Origin: Mycoplasmataceae bacterium
GTDB taxonomy: Bacteria > Bacillota_I > Bacilli_A > Mycoplasmatales > Mycoplasmoidaceae
Assembly: GCA_031278855.1 (NCBI GenBank)
Contig: JAITJR010000023.1
Coordinates: 1-16,129, forward strand
Length of the DNA: 16,129 nt
Direction of reading: 5' to 3'
A program made the position numbers and the translations under genes. Below, in pieces: positions 7,506-16,094 of the stretch (positions within the stretch are counted from its first letter, which is position 1; the number at the start of each line of letters is the position of its first letter). The notes under the pieces are model-generated. The model was not told the origin of the DNA. It made no database searches and was given only the letters and a program-made list of their open reading frames with translations.

Positions 7506-8543
7506 ATGTTTACTCGTTTGCAAACTCACAAAGTTTTGGTTGGTGATGTCCAAATTGGACATCAGAATAAAGTGGTTATTCAAAGCATGACTAACACTAA
7601 AACCAGTAATGTGATTCCAACCATTAATCAAATTAAAGAATTAGTTAAGCATGGTGCTCAATTAGTTCGTGTGGCTGTTTTAGATCAATCTGACGCATTA
7701 GCTTTAAAGCAAATTACGAAACTTTCGCCGTGCCCCATCATCGCTGATATTCATTACAATTACCGTTTGGCAATAATAGCCATCCAAAACGGAGTAGCTA
7801 AAATTAGAATTAATCCTGCTAATATTGATCTCGATCACCTGCAAGAAATAGTCAAAACTGCCAAAGCACATCAAGTAGCCATTCGTATTGGTATTAATCA
7901 AGGATCTAAGTTAAATCAACGTTCTTTTGCTACGCCTAAAGCCATGATTAATTGTGCACTTAAGTTTATTAAGTTATTTGAAAATTGGAATTTTCATGCG
8001 ATTATAGTAAGTCTTAAATCTTCACAACCATTACTAACAAATATTTTGTATCAACAAGCCGCCCAAAAAATTAAGTACCCACTTCATTTGGGGGTTACGG
8101 AAGCTGGTACACTAACAAATGCGACGATTAAAAATACCATCGGTCTTGTGCCTTTATTACAAAAAGGTATTGGTGATACGATTCGGGTTTCAATTAGTGA
8201 TCACCCAATTACCGAAGTAGTGGTAGCTAAAAAAATACTAAGTAATCTTGGTTTATACAAGAATATTGTGAATATTATCGCTTGTCCTACTTGTGGGAGA
8301 CTACAGTGAGATTTATTAACTTTGTTAAAACAAATCGAAACTTACACCGATGTAATTAATCTTCCGCTTACTATTGCTGTCATGGGGTGTGCTGTTAATG
8401 GCATTGGTGAATGTGAGCATGCTGACATCGGAGTGTATGGTAGCAGAGACAAATTATTTTTATATAAGAAAGGTAAATTTATTACTGAAATTGATCATAA
8501 GAAAGTGTTTGATGAAATAAAAAAACTCATTAACTTGTTTTAA
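7506..8543 (+). CDS. ispG: 4-hydroxy-3-methylbut-2-enyl-diphosphate synthase (MEP pathway)
   Basis: This 345-residue iron-sulfur enzyme performs the penultimate MEP step, from MEcPP to HMBPP. The N-terminal TIM barrel includes VVIQSMTNTKTSNV and IADIHYNYRLA. The C-terminal cluster domain has CPTCGR (Cys260, Cys263) and MGCAVNGIGE (Cys295, Glu302), the complete [4Fe-4S] ligand set. One TGA (8307-8309) is read as Trp directly after CPTCGRLQ. The ATG at 7506 was chosen because the family N-terminus begins near the R..T..V.vG.v.IG pattern, and AGGA at 7493-7496 can act as ribosome site. An upstream ATG at 7449 would add 19 residues with no family match. Electron donors and IspH are not nearby. 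It is divergent from pflB. Confidence 0.93.
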
Positions 8544-8581
8544 GTTTTAAACTAACGTAAAAGTATTTATAGAACCTTAGG

Positions 8582-8619
8582 TTTGACCACCCACTGTCGT
8601 ACCGATAATTTTGGTCAAA
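8582..8619. terminator. Inverted repeat downstream of ispG
   Basis: TTTGACCA (8582-8589) pairs perfectly with TGGTCAAA (8612-8619) across a 22-nt loop, 38 bp past the ispG stop. There is no T-run after it, so termination is only a guess; mRNA 3'-end protection is an alternative. Confidence 0.35.
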
Positions 8620-8742
8620 TTATGAATGTTAACATTTGCTAACTGAATCAAATTCGTTATTTAAAATGGAAATCTTAGAAAGGACGTTTACTTTTTGTAA
8701 GAAATCTTTTCTTTAAAAAAAGCTTAGTTTTTCAACGTTTTA

Positions 8743-8774
8743 GTGTGTATGTGTATGTATGTGTGTGTGTGTGT
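8743..8774. repeat. GT/GTAT microsatellite
   Basis: The 32-nt tract is made of GT units with interspersed GTAT, ending in seven consecutive GT units. It lies about 50 bp upstream of the -10 box for the surface-protein gene at 8966. Such tracts are prone to slipped-strand length change. Confidence 0.8.
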
Positions 8775-8825
8775 CGCTGATGGTACCGATGGCGATTTTG
8801 TTAAAATTATTAAGCTTTTTACAAC

Positions 8826-8831
8826 TATAAT
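8826..8831 (+). promoter_or_regulatory. -10 box of the surface-protein operon
   Basis: TATAAT here is a perfect -10 hexamer. The -35 region is poor (TTAAAA at 8801-8806 gives a 19-bp spacer). Transcription from here would yield a leader of about 130 nt containing the G-tract and a terminator-like hairpin. Confidence 0.45.
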
Positions 8832-8851
8832 TCTCCCCATGCAATTTCATA

Positions 8852-8861
8852 GGGGGGGGGG
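8852..8861. repeat. Homopolymeric G tract (10 G)
   Basis: Ten G in a row is exceptional in this AT-rich genome. It lies just downstream of a TATAAT box and opposite a CCCC at 8834-8837, so the two could pair in the leader RNA. Poly-G length variation is a known phase-variation device upstream of surface genes in bacteria. Confidence 0.8.
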
Positions 8862-8905
8862 ACAAGTCTAATAGTGCACTAAGCACTAATTTGTTCTTCT
8901 TTCTA

Positions 8906-8939
8906 AAAAACAAGAGCTCGTTTTAGGGTTCTTGTTTTT
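8906..8939 (+). terminator. Terminator-like hairpin in the leader of the surface-protein operon
   Basis: AAAAACAAGA (8906-8915) pairs perfectly with TCTTGTTTTT (8930-8939), a 10-bp stem ending in a T-run. It lies only 26 bp before the ATG at 8966, too close for a promoter with a leader to fit between. It therefore probably acts inside the leader (attenuator) rather than as the ispG terminator. Just upstream, 8876-8889 is a GCACTAA tandem duplicate, also readable as TAGTGC/GCACTA. Confidence 0.55.
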
Positions 8940-8965
8940 GCTATTTAAAACACAAGAGGATCAAC

Positions 8966-10423
8966 ATGAAGAAAAGTATAAAATTAGGATTATTGATACC
9001 ATCAATAACTTTAGGAGTCGGTGGTGGGACGGTTGGTGGGATGGCAATCGCTGGTTATGTATTTCACGCAGGACCATTTGCTCCAGCTGCCACCAAGACA
9101 GATATTAAAACTATTTTATCACAATGTTCAGGTTGAACAACTACCTCACCAACACCAATAGTGGATAGCTCAATTTTTCCTACGGAAGGAGCTTTAGTAG
9201 ATCATACAATTTATCAAAATCCACCTTCTGATAATGACGTTAAATCGTATTTGATAAACCAACTTCAAAATAGTCCAAGTAAAGACTTGGTTAATGAAAT
9301 TACTTTATCATCAATAAGTAGTCCATATGGTAATGGTTATTATCATGTTGCAATTGGAGTAAAAGATAGTTCACGAACTTATGAAGGAACGGTTTGAGCT
9401 TATTTTCACTGAAATCCAACGCATACTAGTGATTTAAGTACTGATTTTACTACCACTGCCATAACTTATGCCACTGCTGGTTCTCCGCTTGCTAATAATC
9501 CTACCGTTAGTAGTTTTCAACTATTTCATGCATTGCAAATACAAAATAGTAATTTAAATATTGATGCCATCACTTTTCAGTATTCTTTAAACAGTGGTTC
9601 TACTTGAAATGATTGAGATTGATCAACTAATTCTGCATTTGGAGCAACAGCTACGGGTTTTGATAGTACTTATCTTTCGGCATTATGAAATTCATCGTCA
9701 GATTTATACACAAATATTAGAATCACCCCTACTCCTAATAATAACTACTATCGTGGCTGTAGCCCAATTAGTTTCACACTCAATTTGTATCGCCCTGAAA
9801 TTACTAGCGAGACTAATTGAAATGATTTAAAATCTCAAATGCAAAGTATTACAAGTGCATATGATGCGTTACCAACACATGCTACAATACTACAAAGTAC
9901 TTTTGATGATTATTTTGGTAATCAAGATTGATATAGTGGTAAATTAAATGGTAATAATGCTGGTACAAATCTTTATGTTAATACTTGAGAGTTTGTCTTA
10001 AACAATAGCGGATACACAAGTCATACTATTCCAACGGCTATTTTTAACATTAAAGGTAATCCATATTACAATACACATCAAGATGCTACGGGTAGTGCAA
10101 CATCAACTTCTTATCAATGAGATTATGGTGTTAAAACAAAAATTGAATTAAGTGCCGCAATCGTCAACTCATCGCAACAAACCATTTCGGAAATGCCTAA
10201 TGCTTTTATGTTTCAATTGAACGATGCCACAGTAAGAGATAATGTAAAAATGGCATTAATTAGAATTAACCCCGATTTAGCCAATAGTGTTAGTTGAAAT
10301 CAAATTGTAATTACTCTAAATAATACTAACACCAACGGTGGTACAGTTGGTTTGACACCAATTAGTGGTTCAGTTTTATATCAGGGTTCATTGACAATTA
10401 CTTATACATTACGAACTAGTTAA
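8966..10423 (+). CDS. Secreted surface protein with spiralin-like modules
   Basis: This 485-residue protein is continuous with TGA as Trp (over ten such codons). The N-terminus MKKSIKLGLLIPSITLGVGG continues into a glycine/alanine-rich hydrophobic stretch, so it is exported or membrane-anchored. No lipobox cysteine is present; the first Cys is at about 54. Residues 132-143 (VKDSSRTYEGTV) recur in the next gene's product. Near the C-terminus SWNQIVITL (443-451) is followed by SGSVLYQGSLTITYTLR. These Y.GS..iTY units resemble the repeated modules of spiralin-type Spiroplasma lipoproteins (family knowledge). The middle is rich in Asn, Ser, Thr and aromatic residues, with no enzyme motif. The ribosome site AAGAGGA (8954-8960) is strong. 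It forms an operon with the following gene. Confidence 0.7.
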
Positions 10424-10432
10424 CTAACGATC

Positions 10433-12013
10433 GTGAAGAAATGATGTGGTTGATTAGTAAAATTAGTTAGCATTGTTGGTTTGACTCCGATACTTTGCTA
10501 TAGTTTTTCGAATCACACCACTCAATCGGCTGATGTCATTCCAGTTATCAATGAAGGCAAAATTGATATCGCTACGGTAGTGTTTAACTTTCAAACAAAA
10601 GATTTAGGGACATTAACTGATAGTCCTACTAAGAGTGATATCCTTTTTTATTTAACCTACTATATTACTGATTCAACCTACAACGATGTGATGAATGAAT
10701 TAAATATATCCACACCAACGATTCAAGATCAGATTTATACCATTACCGCATCCGTTAAACCGTCTTCCAGAACTTATACTGGTGCAGTCAATCTTACCTA
10801 CCAATTAAAGGCGAAAGTTGATATTGCTACTATATTTACTGAGAACTTAAAACAGAGTTTAAACCAAAGTGATTTATTAGATTTTGCACAAAACACCATC
10901 AATAATTATTTTTTAAATTTAGTTTATTCACAATATACCACCGACAATATTTCGGTCAACTGGAATCAAATTCAAATAAGAGATGTTGACTATACTAGCT
11001 CAGAAGCTAAACACAATCAAGCAGGTTCAATTTTAATTGAACCTGTGAATGATTCCAATGCATATACAGGATCTGCTACCATCACTTTCCCTGAAATATT
11101 TTCTACTTTGCAAATAAGTAATTTCGCTTACACTGCCACTACGCAGACTTTTACTGCACCAAAAACTGGTAATTACATTTTGGAAGCATGAGGAGCTGCT
11201 GGATGTAATTACTCTGGTTATTATGGCTCTGGTGGTTATGTTTCAGGAACAATCAATTTAAACGCTGGTCAAACGCTTTATGTTTATGTTGGAGCTCGAA
11301 CTAATGTTGCGTATACCGATACCGTGAAAGCTAATTTTAATGGTGGTGGCGCTTGTACTGGTAGCACTGCCGGAAATAGTAAATCCGGCGGAGGAGCAAC
11401 AGATTTTAGGCTGAAACTAAATGATGATGAACAATATCCAAATAAATGAGATGATCCTCTTTCTCTCAATAGTCGGATTATTGTTGCCGGAGGTGGCGGA
11501 GGTAGTGGTGATGTTGGCGCAAGTGGTCTTCAGTATGGACACGCTGGAGGATTAAAAGGTTGAGATTCATTGCCAGGTAGATCACATGGCGGAACGCAAA
11601 TTAGCGGCGGAGCAAGCACCTATACTAATATAGCTCCTGGCCAATTTGGTAGAGGCGGAGCAGTTAATGCTGGTAATTATAGTGCTGGCGGTGGCGGAGG
11701 ATATTACGGCGGTTCTGCTGGGGGATATGCCTACGGAGAAGGATCAGGCGGTTCTTCATTTATATCAGGAATGAATGGGTGTGTAGCAATCGCTAACCCG
11801 CTAACAGATGAAAGTGAACCACGTACTCCCAAAAGTGAAGGTGATACTTCTGTATTATCTTATCCTGATGTAGATAGTAAATTAAGAGATTGAATATTTT
11901 ATTCGACAGTTATGATTGATGGCGGAAGTGCAATGATTTTGCAAAATGGTAGTGAATCAACTACGGGAAACAGGAATGCTGCTGGGTATGCTCGAATATC
12001 ATACATGTCTTAA
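10433..12013 (+). CDS. Secreted surface protein: spiralin-like modules plus ALK/LTK-type glycine-rich domain
   Basis: This 526-residue protein starts at GTG 10433, giving MKKWCGWLVKLVSIVGLTPI as a signal peptide; two TGA Trp codons lie in it, and the gap to the previous stop is 9 nt. No good ribosome site is visible, so translation may be coupled. Residues 108-119 (VKPSSRTYTGAV) and 176-184 (NWNQIQIRD), then YTGSATITF, repeat the modules of the preceding protein. From about 236 to the end lies a glycine-rich domain. It opens with FTAPKTGNYILEAWGAAG and continues with LNAGQTLYVYVGA, GGGATDF (319-325), RIIVAGGGGGSG and GGGGGYYGGSAGG. This is the pattern of the Gly_rich family also found in ALK/LTK receptors. 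The coding of glycine raises local GC well above its surroundings. A host-facing structural or binding role is inferred. Confidence 0.75.
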
Positions 12014-12069
12014 TATTCTTAAAAATATATGTAATTATTGGAACGATCCACCGCGGAAATAATATCCTT

Positions 12070-12088
12070 ATATTTACTTTGTAAATAT
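12070..12088. repeat. Short perfect palindrome after the surface operon
   Basis: ATATTTAC (12070-12077) and GTAAATAT (12081-12088) flank a 3-nt loop. It lies between the stop at 12013 and the end of the transposase remnant at 12098. No U-run follows on either strand, so a terminator role is uncertain. Confidence 0.35.
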
Positions 12089-12097
12089 CGATCATTT

Positions 12098-12319
12098 TTA
12101 ATTAGTTTCAAAATCGTTAACTCAGATTTGATTTATCGCTGTTCACAAATTAATATGTCTTTTTGAACAAATCTTAAGGAAACTATCGATTGTGACAAAA
12201 GCGACGATATGGTCTCAACTACGAAAAGTACCTAACACTTTCATCTTGGTTTTCATGTAGCGGAAATCTCGTTCGATTCATACGTGAATACGTGAATAGT
12301 TATGCAAGCAATAATTCAT
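12098..12319 (-). pseudogene. C-terminal remnant of an insertion-sequence transposase (IS6-like)
   Basis: The minus strand encodes 73 residues with three to four TGA Trp codons. The stretch IERDFRYMKTKMKVLGTFRS resembles the end of the DDE domain of IS6/IS240-type transposases (N..IE.D.R..K.......F.s), including the conserved last Glu of the triad. No N-terminal two thirds are present and no terminal inverted repeats are visible, so this is a decayed fragment. The reading is based on motif recall only. The rest of 12014-12364 has no gene that I can support. Confidence 0.5.
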
Positions 12320-12332
12320 GACTTTAATTAGA

Positions 12333-12357
12333 TATACTTATGCAATACACAAGAGGT
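12333..12357 (+). promoter_or_regulatory. Promoter -10 and ribosome site of the alcohol dehydrogenase gene
   Basis: TATACT (12333-12338) is a plausible -10 and AAGAGGT (12351-12357) a good ribosome site, 7 bases before the ATG at 12365. No -35 box is clear. Confidence 0.4.
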
Positions 12358-12364
12358 ATTAAGA

Positions 12365-13540
12365 ATGTCAATTAAATTAAAAATTATTCCCACTTATTAT
12401 TTTGGGAAAGATGTTGTAAAAGAACATCTTGGTGAAGAATTAAAGAAGTATCGTGTCAAAACTTTAATGATAGCTTATGGCGGTGGTTCTATTAAACGTA
12501 ATGGCTTGTATAACGAAATTTTAGTAGTAGCCAAAAAGCATAAAATTAAAATCATAGAACATGCTGGTATTGAGCCAAACCCTAGAGATGTAGGTATTTA
12601 TCAGGCAGCATTGAAATGTCGCAAATACAAGGTTGATTTGATTGTTGCCGCTGGTGGTGGAAGTGTAATTGATGCCGCTAAAATAATCGGAATATTAGCA
12701 ACTAATCCTCAATATAAAAATGCTTGAGATTATGTTTTAGATAATTCTAGAGCAACAAAATTAAGTATCCCCTTATTTTCCATAATTACATTAGCAGCTA
12801 CAGGTAGTGAGAATAATGCTGGTAGTGTTATCACTAATACGCAAACTCACTATAAGCAATCTACTTGGACACCATCGGCTATTCCAAAAGTTTGTTTTGA
12901 AGACCCTCAATACACAATGACTTTATCACCGTGGCAAACAGCCTGTGGTATCTTTGATATTTTTAGTCATCTTTGCGAACAGTTTTATGACCCTGTCGCT
13001 ACTTTTGAATGAACTAAGGCATATTTATTAGCTAATATGCGTGTTTGTGTTGCCTGTGCTAATAAGCTAAGTGTGAATAACCAAGACTATGAAGCACGTA
13101 GTAACTTATTGTGAACATCATCATGAGCTTTAAATGAACTAGCACATTTTCATATTGCTAGTGGTGATTGAACTGTTCATAAATTAGAACATGCAGTTAG
13201 TGGCTTATGGGATGTAGAGCATGGGGCTGGTTTAGCATTAATTACTCCACCATATTTAAAATTAATGTGTAAACGTAACAAACTTTTTGCGGAACGTTCT
13301 TTAGAGATTGCCAAAATAGTATTTGGTGTAAACACCTTACCATTATTTTTTAAAAAATTATCAGAGTTTATTAATTTACTAAAATTACCCGTTAAATATA
13401 CTGATTTTAAACAAATAACCAATGTAACTGATGACAATATTAATTGGTTAATTAAGCATTTCTCCACTATTAACGAAGGTGGCAAAAACGGACCGCGTAC
13501 ACAACTAGCTCGCATTGTGTTCAATACCATTAAAAAATAA
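12365..13540 (+). CDS. Iron-containing alcohol dehydrogenase (YqhD/butanol dehydrogenase type)
   Basis: The 391-residue length is normal for the YqhD/BDH branch. It is a cytosolic NAD(P)H-dependent alcohol/aldehyde oxidoreductase. The Rossmann-like N-domain carries AAGGGSVIDAAK (95-106), the dinucleotide-binding loop. ATGSENN (145-151) follows. Metal ligands are visible as Asp198 and His202 in FDIFSHLCEQ, then His276 and His286 in HAVSGLWDVEHG. All four expected positions are present. Several TGA codons encode Trp. In this organism it would reoxidise NAD(P)H by reducing aldehydes, for instance acetaldehyde derived from the acetyl-CoA that the PFL system makes; the substrate is not determinable from sequence. 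It converges on trhP2 with only 2 bp between the stops. Confidence 0.9.
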
Positions 13541-13542
13541 TA

Positions 13543-14733
13543 CTATTTTTCAACTTTAATACGTAACATATCCAGCGGTTGTAAGTTTAATTTTTTATTT
13601 ATTTTAACAATACATTTACTCATTGGTTTATTAACGACATTAATTGGCAAATTATGATCATCAATAATTGAAATTAGTTTAACTGTTTCAATGTGAGAAA
13701 GATTTTTACCTAACACTTGGAATGTATCCCCTAATTTGAAATAATTACGTGAACTCACTTGGTATGTATCTTCATTAATTTTCTGATCAATTACCATGGC
13801 AAATAATTGATTAACATTTTTAGGTATTTCATGATCTAGCATTTCATGTTTAGTTGGGGCACCTTTGAATCAAGCGATACCGATATCACGATTAGCAGCA
13901 GTTAAGACATCATCGATGTATTCTTGTCTGAATTCCTCTGATAAAATTTTGTGATAAGCATTTACAATTGTGGCAATATAGTGTTCTGATTTCATCCGAC
14001 CTTCGATTTTAATAGCGTTAATACCAGCATGTTTAATTAAGTCTAGATAATTAATTAGGCACATATCTTTAGCTGACATGGTGAATGTATAGGAAAGCGA
14101 TGTTTGATTCTTAATTAATTCGCTTGCTCACCGACACGACTGTGCACAACCACCATTATTAGCATCACGTAAACACATATTGCTACTCAACATACATCGG
14201 CCGCTATACGAAATACACACTGCCCCATGTACAAACATTTCAATTTCGATCGCCCCTTGTAAATGTGCTACCATCATTTTTATTTCTTCTAGAGATACTT
14301 CGCGAGCAGTAACGATACGGCTAGCTCCATTGCGTTTTCAAAACAAAGCACTCTTGGAATTAGTAACAGATTGTTGTGTAGAGACATGAATTACAGCTTG
14401 GGGAAATAACTTTTGAATTTTTCGAAGGATGGCTGGATCGGTACATAAAAAAGCATCTGGCGGAGTTTTGATGACTTCTTGCAAAAAGTCATTAAATCCA
14501 GTTAATAAATGATTGTGACATACTATGTTAGTGACTAAATATGCCTTCTTATTATGTGTGTGGGCATAATTAACCATCTCGTGTAAGTGAGCGTTGTCAA
14601 AATTAGATGCTCGGGCTCGTAGCGAATATTGTTTACCACCAAAATATATGGCATCAGCCCCAAAATCAAGTGCAATTTTCCCGCGATGCAAGTCTCCAGC
14701 TGGGGCCAATAATTCCATTTTATTCATAGACAT
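13543..14733 (-). CDS. trhP2: U32 family tRNA 5-hydroxyuridine synthesis protein TrhP2 (YrrO-like)
   Basis: This 396-residue protein is of the long YrrO/YegQ type. The N-terminus MELLAPAGDLHRGKIALDFG continues into ADAIYFGG, the hallmark of the U32 barrel. EMFVHGAVCISYSGRCMLS (165-183) fits the U32 signature, and Cys173, Cys180, Cys196 and Cys200 (the last in CAQSCRW) probably bind an iron-sulfur cluster or metal. Family knowledge: TrhP, formerly annotated as a collagenase-like peptidase, uses prephenate to hydroxylate wobble uridine-34 of tRNA. A C-terminal beta domain ends in LQPLDMLRIKVEK. The start may be ATG 14733 (14-bp overlap with trhP1) or the internal ATG 14718, just after the trhP1 stop. 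The gene order trhP1-trhP2 equals yrrN-yrrO of Bacillus. Confidence 0.85.
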
Positions 14734-15631
14734 TCTCAGTTTGATTTAGATAAACTAAATCGGCTTTATTCATATGGTAGAATCCATGTGAATATTTATC
14801 ATTTGGTAATTTTTTTACTAAGGTTTGTACGTACGAACGATTATTTATGTGTTGGATGGCTTCGAGATACACCTTGGTAGTTGCCATTATTCAGTTCGCG
14901 TTATGTAGAAAACTATCGACCCTAACTGTATCTACACCATACGTGTATAAATCAGGCAACACATCCAATAGATTTAATGAGTAGTTAGTTAATATATGTG
15001 TGCCATCATCATTTTCAAAAATTATGCTTGGTTCCTGACGAGAAATCTCACGAAGATATAGTTTGGTTTGACTTAAATTTTCTTTAATGTTCTGTGTTTG
15101 TTGGAAATTACTAATTAGTTTTCATCGCGAATGCATCATATATGCATATCCAGCCACTTGTATTTGAATCATCATTTGATTTTTGTGGATACCAATATCT
15201 TTAATTTCTCGATGAGTAAGTTCGCGAGCTAAACACACTTCTTGGATGTTATTGTCTCAATAAAAAGGTAACTGCTCGTAGTTAGTTACTAATGTCTCAG
15301 GGTTGTAAATTAATTTATGTTTTATTTTGCGTTCATAACAAATTTGATTTACTGCAAAATCGCTAAATATAATCCCGTCTATTTTCATTTGGCTTAGTTT
15401 ATTAAGGTATTCATCTAACGCTGGTAAATCAGGTTCAAAGAAAAAACGATTAATCAAAATTAACACTTTAGTATTCTTTTTTAGGTTCAATATTTCGCTA
15501 ATTTCTGCAAGTGTAACGTGACAATTATTTCTTGTGCAAAACTGATTATCGCCAAGAAATATTTGGTGCACGCCCAACTGGATTAGTTCCAGAGCATTTG
15601 CATAACTGGCAGGGTTAACCAAAAGTTCCAT
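14720..15631 (-). CDS. trhP1: U32 family tRNA 5-hydroxyuridine synthesis protein TrhP1 (YrrN-like)
   Basis: This 303-residue protein is close to the 309 residues of Bacillus YrrN. The N-terminus MELLVNPASYANALELIQLG, followed by VHQIFLGDNQFC, fits the U32 barrel in its shorter version. It lacks the cysteine cluster of the long paralogue; this is usual for YrrN and suggests a partner or scaffold role in tRNA U34 hydroxylation together with TrhP2. KIDGIIFSDFAV and YGVDTVRVDSFLHN are other barrel strands recognisable in the family. Three TGA codons encode Trp. The end overlaps the start of trhP2 by 14 bp, indicating an operon. The leader is very short: ATTGTA (TACAAT on the minus strand) at 15645-15650 is a possible -10 about 13 nt from the ATG, with no clear ribosome site. 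Confidence 0.8.
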
Positions 15632-15663
15632 AATACTACTATTAATTGTAAATTAAATCAGTG

Positions 15664-16004
15664 ATATTTTATTTTTTATGTCTATTAATCTATAGAGAGA
15701 TTAACCAAACAATGAGCCATAACATTTATCGAATTTTAGTGATCCCACCGCGTGAATTTGCGGATGAACTAGAAACTATTCGAGCCATCTGCCAGAAATA
15801 CAACACCAAAGAACTGACTAACGAGGCAACCAACGAACTCTTGATTCACTTTGACAACATTAAATCCTGAAAAAACTGTTGCGAGGAAATTCAACTTACA
15901 GTTGACGAGATTGTTTTTAAAACTCACTCTAAATACACTATTATTAAAAAGACAATGAAACAAGCAGTCGATCCAACTCAAGCACCAGAATGATTTTTAG
16001 CTTT
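15664..16004. repeat. Right arm of the inverted repeat
   Basis: This is the inverted copy of 1-343; 16004 corresponds to base 1. It carries the same promoter-proximal region, palindrome and N-terminal 97 codons of the hypothetical gene. The 2-base indel lies in the AG repeat of the palindrome centre. Confidence 0.85.
15685..15704. promoter_or_regulatory. Palindrome in front of the hypothetical gene (right copy)
   Basis: TTAATCT (15685-15691) and AGATTAA (15698-15704) surround ATAGAG, 7 bases upstream of the ATG at 15712. The arms are identical to the left copy and only the spacing differs, by one AG unit. Confidence 0.4.
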
Positions 16005-16059
16005 CCAAAAACAAGTATTGACTTTTCAAGAATTTACTGTCCAACAATTTAAGAAATAA
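15712..16059 (+). CDS. Hypothetical protein (right copy), possibly truncated by an in-frame stop
   Basis: The 115-residue product has two TGA Trp codons (53 and 94). It is hydrophilic, with no signal peptide or membrane segment. The N-terminal ~95 residues match the left copy. From about 99 the sequence becomes Gln/Lys/Phe-rich (QKQVLTFQEFTVQQFKK), as in a coiled coil. The TAA at 16057 interrupts this: the same frame stays open to the window edge and continues the heptad pattern with EQFNKRQEQFNKKIESEI. The gene is therefore either shortened by a recent nonsense change or ends at a real stop in a longer ancestral coiled coil. I do not recognise the family. Its promoter is divergent from trhP1. 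Confidence 0.55.
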
Positions 16060-16094
16060 GAACAATTTAATAAAAGACAAGAACAATTTAATAA
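16058..16094 (+). repeat. 21-bp-period tandem repeat coding heptads
   Basis: AAGAACAATTTAATAA occurs at 16058-16073 and again at 16079-16094, a 21-bp period equal to seven codons. A third, weaker unit (CAACAATTTAAGAA) ends just before the TAA at 16057. In frame it encodes QFNKRQE and QFNKKIE. Confidence 0.6.

Noticed and set aside
8580..8670. Minus-strand 27-codon frame ending VNIHNLTKIIGTTVGGQT
   Set aside because: Too short and without start or ribosome site. It overlaps the inverted repeat at 8582-8619, so I cannot support a gene or a named remnant.
9594..9830. Alternate plus-strand frame of 78 codons
   Set aside because: Lies inside the surface-protein gene, which is continuous in another frame when TGA is Trp.
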